Assembly: GCA_039621445.1 (NCBI GenBank)
Contig: CP154956.1
Coordinates: 51,273,204-51,337,203, forward strand
Reading direction: 5' to 3'
Length of the DNA: 64,000 nucleotides
DNA from: Euglena gracilis
Lineage: Eukaryota > Euglenida > Euglenophyceae > Euglenales
The notes beneath the pieces are model-generated. The model saw only the letters and a program-made list of their open reading frames with translations. It made no database searches and was not told the origin of the DNA. Made by a program: the position numbers and the translations under genes. Positions 1-10,577 of the stretch are shown here, piece after piece (within the stretch, counting starts at the first letter, position 1; every line of letters begins with the position of its first letter).

Positions 1-28
1 GGTCACATCGATAATCCTCGGGTGCCCG
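1..28 (+). repeat. Left copy of 28-bp terminal inverted repeat
   Basis: The window opens with GGTCACATCGATAATCCTCG and eight further bases. The exact reverse complement lies at 22718-22745. A second, subterminal inverted pair (about 95-140 and 22342-22386, roughly 45 bp with one or two differences) supports a shared structure. Because the window starts exactly at the repeat, the outer flank and any target duplication cannot be seen. It could be the end of a 22.7-kb transposon or of a large inverted duplication. Confidence 0.75.
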
Positions 29-39
29 GACCTACCAAG

Positions 40-152
40 GGGGGGGGGGGGGGGGGGGGGGTCGGCCCCCCCCCCCCCCCGTCGCCGGGGTGGTGAGCTT
101 CGCTCTTACTCTGAAGAGATAAGAGCTCAGCGACCCCCCCCCCTGCCACCTC
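40..152. repeat. G-run/C-run block with subterminal inverted repeat
   Basis: A run of about 22 G is followed by a run of about 15 C. Then comes an imperfect palindrome around GCTCTTACTCTGAAGAGA and TAAGAGC (about 95-140) that recurs inverted near 22342-22386. The G run next to the C run could fold back or adopt a quadruplex. No gene is visible. Confidence 0.5.
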
Positions 153-508
153 CTCATGTCTGCGGAGCTTCCCATACAACCCTGCCCCGGGGGGCAGGTC
201 CCCCCCTGCCGACCCAGCCAATTTTCCTTTTCCTTTGAAAATAGCCATTTTCTGGCCCGGGTGCATTCAGCACCGGGGGGTGTGCAAAAGCACTGCCAAC
301 CCCAATTCCCTCCCGGGGGGTCGAAAATGCCCTACCGCAAGCTTCGATGTTTGGGCAGGTGGGGTTGGACCCTCCGGTCTAGCAGGGGGTGGGGTGGACA
401 CCCCCCACCTAAGCCCCGTATGCCCTGCCCTAACCCCCTGCCTGCCCATAACACACAGCCCCTCCCAGGGGGGTGCACACTTCCTTTTCTACAAAAAAAG
501 GGGGGGGC
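153..508. other. No gene seen
   Basis: This is C/G-rich low-complexity sequence. Open frames exist only because homopolymer G/C runs contain no stop codons; there is no domain or codon bias. Confidence 0.5.
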
Positions 509-1456
509 GGACGCCGGTTCTGTCCTGAACCCGGCGTCCGGGGACGCCGGGTTCAGGACAGAACCGGCGTCCCCAACATGCTTGTGCTTACCAACCGGGG
601 GGGGGGGGTGCTATAGGGTGCCTGCCCTAACAGGCACCCCCCCCCCGTGGGGTAGGCACCCGACTAAGCACAAGCCTGGTCCCCAACCTTCGGTCAAAGG
701 ACACTCCCAGGACCAATCTCCAACCACTGATCTGCAATGTCACGCCACTTTGCCATTTCACCAAATTCCGGCGATCGCGAGGGTATTTCTGGTTGTGTCA
801 ATCGTCCAGGTACAAACTCACCCCTCGATCGAAAGCTCTTTTCATCAGACGACTGGCGATGACCACCAAATTCAGCCAAGCGACCTGATAGCCTTTTTCC
901 TGTTCCAGGGAAATCCTAATTTCACAATTCTTGTGCCCCCCCAGGACCCCTTAGGTCGACGATTCGAAGAGAAAAATCGTTTTGTAAGGTTTATTCAGCA
1001 TCTTAAACCAAAAATCACCAAAAATTACCACAAATTTCGACTGAGATTCTGGCCGGTCCGACGATCGCGAGCGTATCTCGGGCTGCGTGCAACGTTAGGG
1101 TACCAAGTTACCCCTCGATCGAAAGCTCTTTTCAACAGACGACCAGCGGTGGTCATCAGATCTTTCCACGCCGCACAATACTCTATTTCCAAATCTGGGC
1201 CAATTTTCACCAAAAGTGGGTTTCCACCCAAGTGGTCCCCAAATGGCAAAATTCATTGTCCTACATGGTTAAAACAGTCATATCAGGACCTCAGGACCAT
1301 TTTTGGGCACTTTTGATGGCATTTTTAGGAATGAAAAAGCTTTGGACAGAACCGGCGTTCCTAACACCGGGTTTTAGGACAGAACCGGCGTCCGGAAAAC
1401 CCGTGGGGGAGGACGCCGGTCCTGTCCTGAACCTGGCGTCCCAAACGCCGGTTTAA
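509..1456 (+). mobile_element. Foldback repeat family, copy 1
   Basis: It starts with a perfect palindrome: 31-bp arms at 509-539 and 542-572 around a 2-bp centre, built from GGACGCCGGTTCTGTCC. It ends at about 1345-1456 with related GGACGCCGG/CCGGCGTCC blocks. The interior has two diverged internal repeats (near 770-880 and 1062-1170), each with CCCTCGATCGAAAGCTCTTT. The same family recurs inverted at 23889-24775 and direct at 62107-62847. It looks like a non-autonomous foldback element. No transposase or clear target duplication is seen, so the class is unresolved. Confidence 0.65.
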
Positions 1457-1981
1457 AAAGCAGCCTGGTGCTCGCCCCAACAGTAAACCAAAATGTAGCA
1501 TGGACACAACACATTCCTTCAAATTTTTGTGCATCCCTTTTTCATTTTGTGTTCCCTTTCTCTCCTCCAACCAGTGATCTGGGTATTTGACTGATAGGTG
1601 TCACTCTCCCTCCCCTCCCCCACCACAATCAAAATTCTCACTCTAAACAGGGGAACGAGCAGAAGGAAACTTTGACGCAACAGTCGGGCCTTTTTTGCAA
1701 TTTTTTCTTTTTTTTTTTCCCCCCCGGGGGGGGGGGTCGGACCCCCCCCCACCCGGGAGGTAGGGGGGGAGTGGGTTGCGCCCTCCCGGGATTTCTGTAC
1801 AGTGTTGATTACCCCCCACCCCCATCCAGGGCTGTACGAAGGCCTGGTGCCCCACCAGGCCTTCCCGTATTTTTTTTGGGTCAAAATTGCCTTCGGTGCC
1901 GAAGGAATTTTCTTTGAGCTGATGCCATGCTGGGAGGCAATGGATCCTGACCCTAACCCTGTTATGGGTGGTGGAGGGTGG
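1457..1981. other. No gene seen; low complexity
   Basis: The stretch contains pyrimidine tracts, runs of T, C and G (about 1690-1770), and a short motif CCTTCGGTGCCGAAGG. Open frames are compositional artefacts. Confidence 0.5.
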
Positions 1982-1989
1982 GGGGAGGC

Positions 1990-2394
1990 CAGGGTTCGAT
2001 ATAAGGACAGGTGGGGGGGGGGGTCCGGACGACCCCCCCTGCGCGCCAGGAGGGGGGGGGGGGGGGTGGGGGGGACACCCCCACCCACCTAAACAGTGGC
2101 GCGGTCAGGGTGACCGAAAATTTTTGACCCCCCAAAACGACCAAAAGTGCCATTTTGGGCACTTTTTGGGCAAAAATTGGCCAAAAATGCACAAAAATTT
2201 CGGCGCAAAGCGCTGGAGGAAAAAATTGACCCTTTTTGGGGGGGGTCCCGGGTACCCCCCCCCAGGGTCGGTCCGGACCCCCCTTGCAGGTGGGGGGGGG
2301 GGTGGTCCGGACCCCCCCTGCGGGCCAGGAGGGGGGGGGGGTGGGGGGGACACCCCCACCTAAACCATGTACGCCCTCCTTATATCGAACCCTG
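1990..2394. mobile_element. hAT-type MITE, copy 1 (405 bp)
   Basis: The ends are inverted: CAGGGTTCGATATAAGGA at 1990-2007 and its complement ending at 2394. The flanks are a perfect 8-bp duplication GGGGAGGC (1982-1989 and 2395-2402). CAGGG termini with 8-bp target duplications are the hallmark of hAT transposons. The interior is G/C-run-rich and non-coding, so it must depend on a transposase elsewhere. Copy 2 is at 4601-5023. Confidence 0.9.
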
Positions 2395-2402
2395 GGGGAG
2401 GC

Positions 2403-2704
2403 CCCCCCAACCAGGCCCCAACCCCATGGGTGGTTGGGGGGGGGGGTCGGCCCCCCACCAGCCATTAGGGTTTTGGAGGTATTGGGGGGGGGGGTCGGAC
2501 CCTCCAAAATGGGGGTGGGGGGGGGGGCTCCCCACCACAGCACCCGGCAAAGGAAAATTCCGTTGGCGCCAAAAGCGCAGAAGGAAAATTTTGCTGCCCC
2601 CAACAAAAGTAACAAAAGTTGTCAAGGGTTGTCAAAAGTTGAGATCCAAAGAACAGGGTTGTTAGGAAAGCACCATGGAAATAAAAGTTCTTCGGCACCG
2701 AGGG
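2403..2704. other. No gene seen
   Basis: G-run-rich spacer with a GGCGCC palindromic motif near 2560-2600. No coding signal. Confidence 0.45.
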
Positions 2705-3195
2705 ATATTTAGTGGTTCACTGTGGACACCAGAAATATTTTTCTGGTTCACCTGTGGACACCGAAAAAATTTGTGGTTCATTTGTGGACACCAAAATTTT
2801 CTCTGAGGTGCACTTGTGGACACCAATTTTTTTTGTGGTTCATATGAGGAAAACAGAAACATTTCCTTGAAAAAAAAATGTGCAGAAAAACAAAACCATA
2901 CAAAGAAAAACAGCTATTTGCCTTATTTGCCTTAGAAATCTGCATCCCCAGAAGGCTGGTGGATATGCGTGTAATACCCTGAATCCATTCTGGAAAGAGG
3001 GATGATGGGTGGGGGGGGAACCCAGACATTCATTTAGTGTGGTTCACAAAAGGCGTGTGAACCACAAACTTTTTTTGGTGTCCACAGATGAACCACAAAA
3101 ATTTTCTTGGTGTCCACAAGTGAGCCACAATTTTCCTTTTGGTGTCACAAATGAACCGCAAAAAAAATTGGGGCGGTGTTCACAAAAATTTTGAT
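2705..3195. repeat. Inverted pair of ~33-bp tandem arrays
   Basis: About 2705-2860 holds four to five units around GTGGTTCACCTGTGGACACC. About 3030-3190 holds four units of the opposite orientation (GGTGTCCACAGATGAACCAC). A shorter array in the second orientation is at 5384-5495. The arrangement forms a long potential hairpin with a ~170-bp loop. No gene is seen. Confidence 0.7.
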
Positions 3196-4600
3196 GTCAG
3201 AAAAATTGATGGAGAATCATAAAAAAAACGAAGCACTTTTACAACTAAAAGCGGATTGACCTTTGGACAATTTAAATTGTAAAGAGACTGTTTGTTAAGT
3301 TTGTTTTGACTTCGGAGAAGGGGAGCCTCCAGATGAGCTTGAAGAGGAGTCTCGAAATGGGGACTCGAAGGGACCCAAATGACAACCTTGGTGCACAACA
3401 TTAAATGAATATCTGGGGAAACCCCCATGGGGTTTCGTATTGGTCCATGCTTCTTTGTTCCAACCGTGGGCGGGATCCCTTGTGCTATGCAGGCGGGAAA
3501 ATATGCAACAAGGCTCCTCAAAATATGTAACGCAAAAAAATGCAAAAAAATGCAAAAAATGCAACCTACACATGCCAGACATTCCCATGAGCAGGCTGAC
3601 GAACTGTCATTTGGACAATAACGAAATGCCAGAATCGTTTTCGAAAAGCCAAATAGGAAACACACACTTTGCATAAGGATCAATCCCCTGTGCTCGCAAC
3701 TTGTTGAACTTCTCCTCAGTCAGCATTCTTGCAATGTCCTTCCGGTCCTTATTGATTTGATGGGACTTGAGCTCCTTGCTCTTGGTCTTTTGCATCATGG
3801 GATCAGGCTGATTTTGACCAACCCCGGGGAGGGGGTCTCAGGGTGCCCTGCAGGGCTGTGTCGGAAGGCCTGGTGGGGGGTGGTCGACTCCCCCCCCCCC
3901 CGAACTGAACCCACCACAACACCTGCGCAAAGAAAATTCCTTCGGCGCCTTTGGCGCTGAAGGAAAATTTTGACCGAAAAATCGGAGCCCAGGAAATACA
4001 GAAATACAGGAAGGCCTGGTGGGGGGGGGGTCGGACCCCTCACCAGGATGTGGAGGGGGGTTGGACTCCCCCCACCCAGAGATACCCCTACAGCCCTGGT
4101 GCTCTCGAGTGCCTGGGCACGCAGGCACTACCGGGTGGGCAAAAAAATGTCCAAAAATGGGCTTTTCTGGGCTTCTGGCGCCTTTGGCACCGGAAGCGCC
4201 TTGGCTGAGTGCCAGCGCCGGACTACCCCCCAGGAGGGGTTGGATCTGGGTGCCTTGGAGTGCCTGCCCAGGCAGGCACCGGTGGGGTCGGCACCGCCTT
4301 ACATTTCAGCCTGCATGCGATAGATAAGCAGCTTCTTCTGCAAGCTTTCCACAGTCTGTGGTTAACCAACCAACAAACCAACCAACGGAAACATAAATTG
4401 TCCAACTTTAGCCCAGGGAATATATCGGGTATTCGGCTGAATTACCTCCCAGACCCCCCAACAATTCCGTGAACCCATAGCAAACCACCAAATAAGAAAT
4501 CCCCACGCAGGGAATTTCTTAAGGATTCCCAGGGGGTCCATCCGGCCGGCTGGAAAAAGGTGCTGGCTGGCGAAAAGGTGCTGGCTGGACCCCCCCTGGG
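3196..4600. other. No gene seen
   Basis: Mixed AT-rich and G-run-rich sequence with pieces of dispersed repeats, for example the GGCGCC motif near 3940-3960 and CCCAGGCAGGCACC-like palindromes near 4100-4280. No ORF shows domain content. Confidence 0.4.
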
Positions 4601-5023
4601 CAGGGTTCGATATAAGGACAGGTGGGGGGGGGGTCCGGACCCCCCCCCCCCCGCGGGCCAGGAGGGGGGGGGGGGGGGGGGACACCCCCCCCCCCACCTA
4701 AACAGTGGCGCGGTCAGGGTGACCGATTTTCGGCCCAGCGCGAAGCGCCGGGCCGAAAATTTTTGACCCCCCAAAACGACCAAAAGTGCCATTTTGGGCA
4801 CTTTTTGGGCAAAAATTGGCCAAAAATGCAAAAAAAATTCGGCGCAAAGCGCCGGAGGAAAAAATTGACCCTTTTTGGGGGGGGCCCGGGTACCCCCCCC
4901 CAGGGTCGGTCCGGACCCCCCTTGCAGGTGGGGGGGGGGTCCCCTGCGGGCCAGGAGGGGGGGGTGGGGCGGGGGACACCCCCCCCACCTAAACCATGTA
5001 CGCCCTCCTTATATCGAACCCTG
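4601..5023. mobile_element. hAT-type MITE, copy 2 (423 bp)
   Basis: It has the same CAGGGTTCGATATAAGGA termini as copy 1 (4601-4618 and complement ending at 5023). The perfect 8-bp target duplication is CCCCTGGG (4593-4600 and 5024-5031). The interior is homologous to copy 1, with one internal insertion around 4725-4758 and differing homopolymer lengths. Different target sites with intact ends show two independent transpositions. Confidence 0.9.
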
Positions 5024-6060
5024 CCCCTGGGGGGTGAGGGGTTCAGGGAGGTGGTTCGAACCCGGCTGCCGGTCTGGACACGGCTGGGACCCGAAAACAG
5101 GCAAAAAAGCCCATTTTTGACCCCTCGTTTTCATAAATTTTTCAAATTTCAAAAAATTTCAAAAATTTCAGCGCTTCGGACCGAAATTTTTTTCCGTCCA
5201 GCCCGGCTTCGCCAGGTTGCGAAACTGTATTACCAGTCGACCGGGGGGTCCGCAGCCCGGCTGGGAGCTGCTTGCCTTGAAAAAGGTGCTGGCTGGCTGG
5301 ACCCCCCCCCCGGGCAGGGTGGGGTCTTAAGAAATGCACTGTACCCACCGCCTATGAAAACCCGGTGGGGGGGCAGACATTCATTTAGTGTGGTTCACAA
5401 AAGACGTGTGAACCACAAATTTCTTTTTGGTGTCCACAGGTGAACCACAAAAAATTTTTGGTGTCCACAAAATATGTTGATTGATCTGTAGACACCTCAG
5501 CCACATTGTGGACCTTGGCCCCGGCTCAATCCGCAAAGCGTGGTAGGGAGCCACACCCACCGCTGTGGTTGGAGGAGGGTCGCCACTTCCTCGTACCGCA
5601 CATGCAGAGCCCCATTACATGTGCGGCACCCATGCCCGGGTCAATCGAGAGGGTGCGGGTTAGAAATATCCACCACTACTATATCGAGAACTGTGTCCCA
5701 GACGCCCGTTCGGGCGTGAAGCTGGTGCCTGGGACACGGTTTTTGAAACCGTTTCTATGCGCCTCCGGCTTCACGCCCGAACTGGCGTCTGAGGAATCAC
5801 GGCCAATTTCACCCCAAATTCACATGTTTGGGACACATTTGGGTGACTCTGGTCCGAATTGGTCGCGATCAAAATTGGTAGTCTTCACACTTCTGACGCC
5901 ATGTTGCCCATTAATCGAAAGCTCTTCTCAAGGGCTATTGACAGATGTCCACAGCATTCAGGCATAATGCACATAGCTCTTATTTTCAATGCACATAGCT
6001 CTTATTATTGTGTATCCCAAAATTTGACATATTTATTCGGTGTTCCGTGTTCTGGCCCCC
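5024..6060. other. No gene seen; short palindromes
   Basis: The stretch includes the array at 5384-5495. It also has an inverted pair around GACGCCCGTTCGGGCGTGAAG (about 5700) and its partner near 5775-5795. A degenerate piece of the foldback family (AATCGAAAGCTCTT near 5917) is present. No coding signal. Confidence 0.4.
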
Positions 6061-6069
6061 AAAAGAAAC

Positions 6070-6325
6070 ATTTGTAGACACGGTTTTTGGCGCAAAAAAA
6101 AACGTGTTCAATTCACATGTACAGTGTCAAAACCTGTGTTCTGAACACGGTTTTCCTGCCAAAGAACCGTGTTCAGAACATGGGTTGACTGCGAAAAACC
6201 GTGTTCGGAACACAGGTTGATGGTCCAGAAACCGTGTCAGTCCACGTTTTCCGACGCTGTACACGTGAACAGAACACGGTTTTCCACAGCGTTGTACTTC
6301 GCGGACTGAACAAGGTTTCAATTTG
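6070..6325. repeat. Array of palindromic CCGTGTTCnGAACACGG motifs
   Basis: At least six occurrences of AACCGTGTTC / GAACACGGTT half-sites alternate in both orientations over about 250 bp. They could be dimeric protein-binding sites or a decayed foldback repeat. No gene. Confidence 0.55.
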
Positions 6326-7518
6326 TCAAATCCCACAGCTCAGGAACCACACAACAATCAATCAATCGAATTAACACCCCCCAAATCTCGGGCCGACAAC
6401 CCAGAATTTGACTTGAAAATTTGGGTAAAAACGACAAATTACGAAAAAAAAACGATTTATCTGGATCATCTGGCCTCCAAAAATGCTAAATTGCATGAGA
6501 AAAGACAAAAATGACCCCAAAGGGGGTTTTTGGGTGCTATTTTGGGTCCTACGGGACTTCGAAAAATTTCGAAAATTTTGGGGTGCTATTACCCCCCCCA
6601 AATAATACCCCCCCCCCCTCGGGCCGGGACTTCAGGCGAAAAAAAATAATACCCGGGGGGTTATTATTTGGGAGGGTTTACCCTCGGAATCAGCCACAGT
6701 GCACAGTGGCCTCCTCAATCAAACGCCGAACTCCTTAAGGAATCGCCATTCGTACTATGTCATCCACGGTGATGAATGGAAACGTTTCCCAACTGTCAAA
6801 TATGTTGACTTTTCTATGAATCTTTTAGAAAAGATTCATAGCGCCACAACATCGGATTCAGACTTTCACTCAGTGCGCCGCGGCAAACTTCGCCACAGTG
6901 CAAATTTTTTTCCACGGTGCATGTGGCACATAATCGAATTTTTGCCGCGGCACACATATGAACCACAATTTTTTTTTGGTACAAAGATTCAGAATTTATT
7001 GGTTTGGTTTTCAAAAACAATAAAAAAATTGTCAAAGAAGTTGAAAATCAAAAAAATGTCCAAAAAATCACTCGATTGAATTCAGAACCCCAACAGGAAA
7101 TAATCTCCAGGAGGAAAAAGCACAACAAGTTTAACAAAATTTGAAAAAAGCAAAAAATGGCAAACAATGTCTGGAGGAAAGGCATCGCTCAATAAACCCC
7201 TCTTGAAAAGGTGTCTAACTCAGGCTGGAGAATTATTCCAACTGATTGAGGGAAAAAATGCTGCTGGTTTACCCCTCTCCCACCCACATGGGCTCAGCTC
7301 AAACTGGGCCCAAGCTGAGGTCAAACCAGGTACCAAAAAAATGGAAACCAAACCCCCTCCCCCCCCCCAAAATCGGCCGTTCATTAAAAAAAAAACCTTA
7401 AAAAAAACTCGAACATTGATCAAAGAATTTAGCTGGCAGTCCACCATTTATCACCAATCCATCAACATGTGGGATGTTGGTTGAAACGCCACAAGAAGAA
7501 CCTTGTGATGTTTGATGG
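6326..7518. other. No gene seen
   Basis: AT-rich sequence with poly-C/G patches near 6590-6670 and a weak repeat of CGCCGCGGCAAACTTCGCCACAG-type half-sites near 6870-6960. No convincing ORF. Confidence 0.4.
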
Positions 7519-8980
7519 GCTTGCAACCAAGCACCTATAGTCAAGCCCAAATATTTCCCCATTTTAGGCCATTTTAGGCCATTTAAGGCCATTTTAGGCC
7601 ATTTTAAGGTATAGGTGGTGGTTCTGAAAATCATAATTTTGCGTCATCTTTGTCCTGAAAACTGCATAACGTGTTCGAACCTTCTCTTATTCAGTAACGA
7701 GAAATGTACATCCAAAAAAGCATGCAAGATTCATGAACACTGGATCAAAACATGGGAAGCTCAACAAATCTTAATTCATGCCCATAAAGGAATTCTGAAC
7801 AGTAAGAATTTTTTTAAGAACAGTAAAAGTTTTTATTTGTGCGACCAAAAAAAAAGTTTTTTGTATTTTGTGAAATCTATACCATTTTGTGGGATTTCGC
7901 AAAAAGAAGTTTCTGACTTTTCTGGGGGAATAATTCATCTTCATTGTCTGCACGTGGCTTATATTTTTCCCATCTGGTCCAAAATCTATGTTTCCCAAAG
8001 TTTTAGGTTGTGTCTTGTGTGTGGAGCAATTTTGAGGGGTTTAACTCGAAAAGGTGGGGGAATTGAGGGTAATGAGTGGATACTTTTTTGTCGGGTATTT
8101 CACAGGCCACTATGACGTGATGATGGGAGAGCAAGTTTGTACAAGTGTCAAACTTTCAGCAGGCTTTGCACAAAAAAAACAGCCAAAATTTTTGAAAAAA
8201 ACTTTTTTGGGGCCAAGATAGACAAATTAAGGAACCAAGTTTGTATGGAAGGAGGAGGGAAGCCAACTTTTGGGGGGGGGAAGCTGAAAACAATTCCTCT
8301 TCTCCGTGTTTGGTTTCCCCCTTGGAGAAACTTAACACTAAAAAGAAAACCCTCTGAACACGTTCATAAATAAGAGAGAATCTCATTCATAATTGTTTGT
8401 AGTTGTTTAGTCATTTGATCATTCTGCGTGATTATTTGTGGTTTTGGAAAATCCCCAAATTTGTGCTGGTTCGTGATTTGAAGGAATCCCCGGAACGATT
8501 AAACATACACCTCTTTCAATTGTCAACATCTTTCAATTTTTTCCTGTCTTTTTCCCCATGCCTCATTCCAAAATTGCATTGTTTCATTATTTGTGAAGCA
8601 GACATCGTTGCACACCAAAAAAGGATGGGAGTAAGAAAAATACAGCTGTCCAAACCTTCAAAATTCAGCTACCAAAAGAAGGTTGGGGACCGTTGATTTG
8701 GGGACTGATACTATTATTAGTTGGGAGAAAAAAAATGCGCCTTGGGGCTGTGCTCCTCCACCAAATTCACTGTTCGCCGTCCACATTGACAAAAGACACC
8801 AAAAGTCATAACCTGAATGACTACAGTTGTTCACAAAAAATTGTTGTGCAACAAAATTTTTCCCATTTTAGGCCATTTTAGGCCATTTTAGGGACCCCCA
8901 CCTACAGGGGGTCAAAAAGTCATTTTAGGCCATTAGAGGCCATTTTCGGCCATTTTAGCTGTAGGTGCTTGCTTGCAACC
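7519..8980. mobile_element. Candidate non-autonomous element with ~20-bp inverted ends
   Basis: TTGCAACCAAGCACCTATAG at the left end pairs with CTGTAGGTGCTTGCTTGCAA at the right end (18 of 20 matches). Just inside each end is an array of CCATTTTAGG units (7560-7612 and 8857-8958). The AT-rich interior contains an open frame of 166 codons (7615-8115, plus) with no recognisable domain, which I do not call. No clear target duplication was found. Confidence 0.5.
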
Positions 8981-9318
8981 TGAATTATCGAAAAATAGTG
9001 GTGGCAGATTTTTGTAATTGAAACAATTCTCTCATAAAGCCACTTTCAAATGACCTCAACGTTCACACACCACTGGTTCTTCTGTGCTTTGTTCCACCGC
9101 ACCTGAAAATGAAGATGGACCATAAAACAATCTGAAATTTTCGAATCTGCAATACGCAAAAAACCTGAGTCCGTTCTCCCAAAAGTGAAAAATGTGTTTC
9201 TAAACACGCTTTCCAAATACAAAAACTGTGTTTACAAGCACTTGACGATGACATAACATGCTTTTGGCACACATCACTTATTTTTTTCAAGAAATATGAT
9301 ATATGCATATACATACTT
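8981..9318. other. No gene seen
   Basis: AT-rich unique-looking sequence leading into a microsatellite. Confidence 0.4.
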
Positions 9319-9382
9319 ACAATACATACATACATACATACATACATACATACATACATACATACATACATACATACATACA

Positions 9383-9413
<31 letters not shown>
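9319..9413. repeat. (CATA)n microsatellite
   Basis: About 23 uninterrupted CATA/TACA units. The long open frames across it, rich in Tyr-Ile-His-Thr or Met-Tyr-Val-Cys, are artefacts of the repeat. Confidence 0.95.
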
Positions 9414-9417
<4 letters not shown>

Positions 9418-10486
9418 CCATATGAACGGCTTCCTGGGATATAATAAGCATGAACTTCGGGGGGAGAGAAGAAAAAATGCAAACAAATGCAAATAAACGC
9501 AAAAAAAACTCATAAAAACCCTTCAGGTGCTCCCCTGGGGTGAACTTTCTGAAAGACGGTTCAGAACCCTAAACACCCCAAGATAAACACCGAAATTGAG
9601 ACTTTTCCCTGAGTATCTCCATCGGCAATGACGTATTAAAATATAAAAATCCAATTACAAAATCAGTGGAGCAATATCCAAGAACCATGGTTGTAAAACA
9701 CTCTTCTCCTTTTCTTCTGAATTCCCCTCCTTTTCAAGTTGCAAACAAACAGTTTCTGGGGACCCCGGGCAAAAGCTGGGTACCCCGGGCGCAACCCCCC
9801 CCCCCAGGCGCTTGAAGGTAAAGCCAGGGGGCCAACCTTAGAGGGGCCAAGTTTGTACGTTAAGAATTTTGGTGGCTGAAACCAACCAAAAAAAAAAACT
9901 CGAAAAAAACTCGCTATTTCTTCCTTTGTTCCCAGCATCCTTTACAAAAGTGTCCTGACACTGTTCCATTCCCGTCCCCCCCTATGGGAACAGGGGGGGA
10001 ACAATAAGGCATGGTGTACAGAATGGCATTGGTTAAAAATCAAAAATTAGAATTAGAATTGGAATTATAATGGTGGGAGAGGGCAGCTGGATTTGGTGTT
10101 GGGGGTGCAGGGGGTACCCCCCCCCCCGCCAGGAGGCTTCATTGGGCGCTCACCTGCGGCCTTCCTTGCCTTGCACACACGATGGCATTTTGTCATTGGT
10201 CACAAAACTCAACTGAAATAACCATTTTTCGTTTTTTTTTCTCAATATGGGAGGACATGTGTGTTTCCATTGTGTTTCCATGCAGTTTGGTGCGCACCCC
10301 CAAAGGAAAAGTCACATCTCAGGTCGGAAAGCGCACACAATTCTCAGAACTGTCCTCCTCAGACCAAATACTTCTATCGTCCAAGCCCAAATTTGACACA
10401 TAATCACTTGACTCATTGCTTGACATCACGACAAGGGGAAAAAAAATGGAAAAGAGTGGAGGAAAATCAAGAATTTTTGGCTTTGC
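9414..10486. other. No gene seen
   Basis: AT-rich and patchily C-run-rich sequence. No domain-bearing ORF. Confidence 0.4.
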
Positions 10487-10577
10487 CCTAATAAGTGCGC
10501 AGTGCCCTAAACGTGCGCACCCCTTGGGGTCCGAAACCACGTCCTTAAAATGTGCACACCCGTGCACTTATTAGGGG
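10487..10577. repeat. 90-bp inverted-repeat element
   Basis: CCCTAATAAGTGC on the left mirrors GCACTTATTAGGG on the right, with further internal GTGCGCAC-type palindromes. It could be a very short MITE. No target duplication is evident because a G run follows. Confidence 0.5.

Noticed and set aside
156-1316. 386-codon open frame over the foldback repeat
   Set aside because: Homologous parts in the other two copies are frame-disrupted, and the frame crosses the terminal palindrome; no domain.
5050-5066. GGTTCGAACCC resembling a tRNA B box
   Set aside because: No A box at the right distance and no cloverleaf can be drawn around it.
7615-8115. 166-codon ORF in the AT-rich interior of a candidate element
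   Set aside because: Composition is as expected by chance for this region and no transposase or zinc-finger pattern holds up.
9063-9513. ORFs with Met-Tyr-Val-Cys repeats
   Set aside because: Direct translation of the (CATA)n microsatellite.
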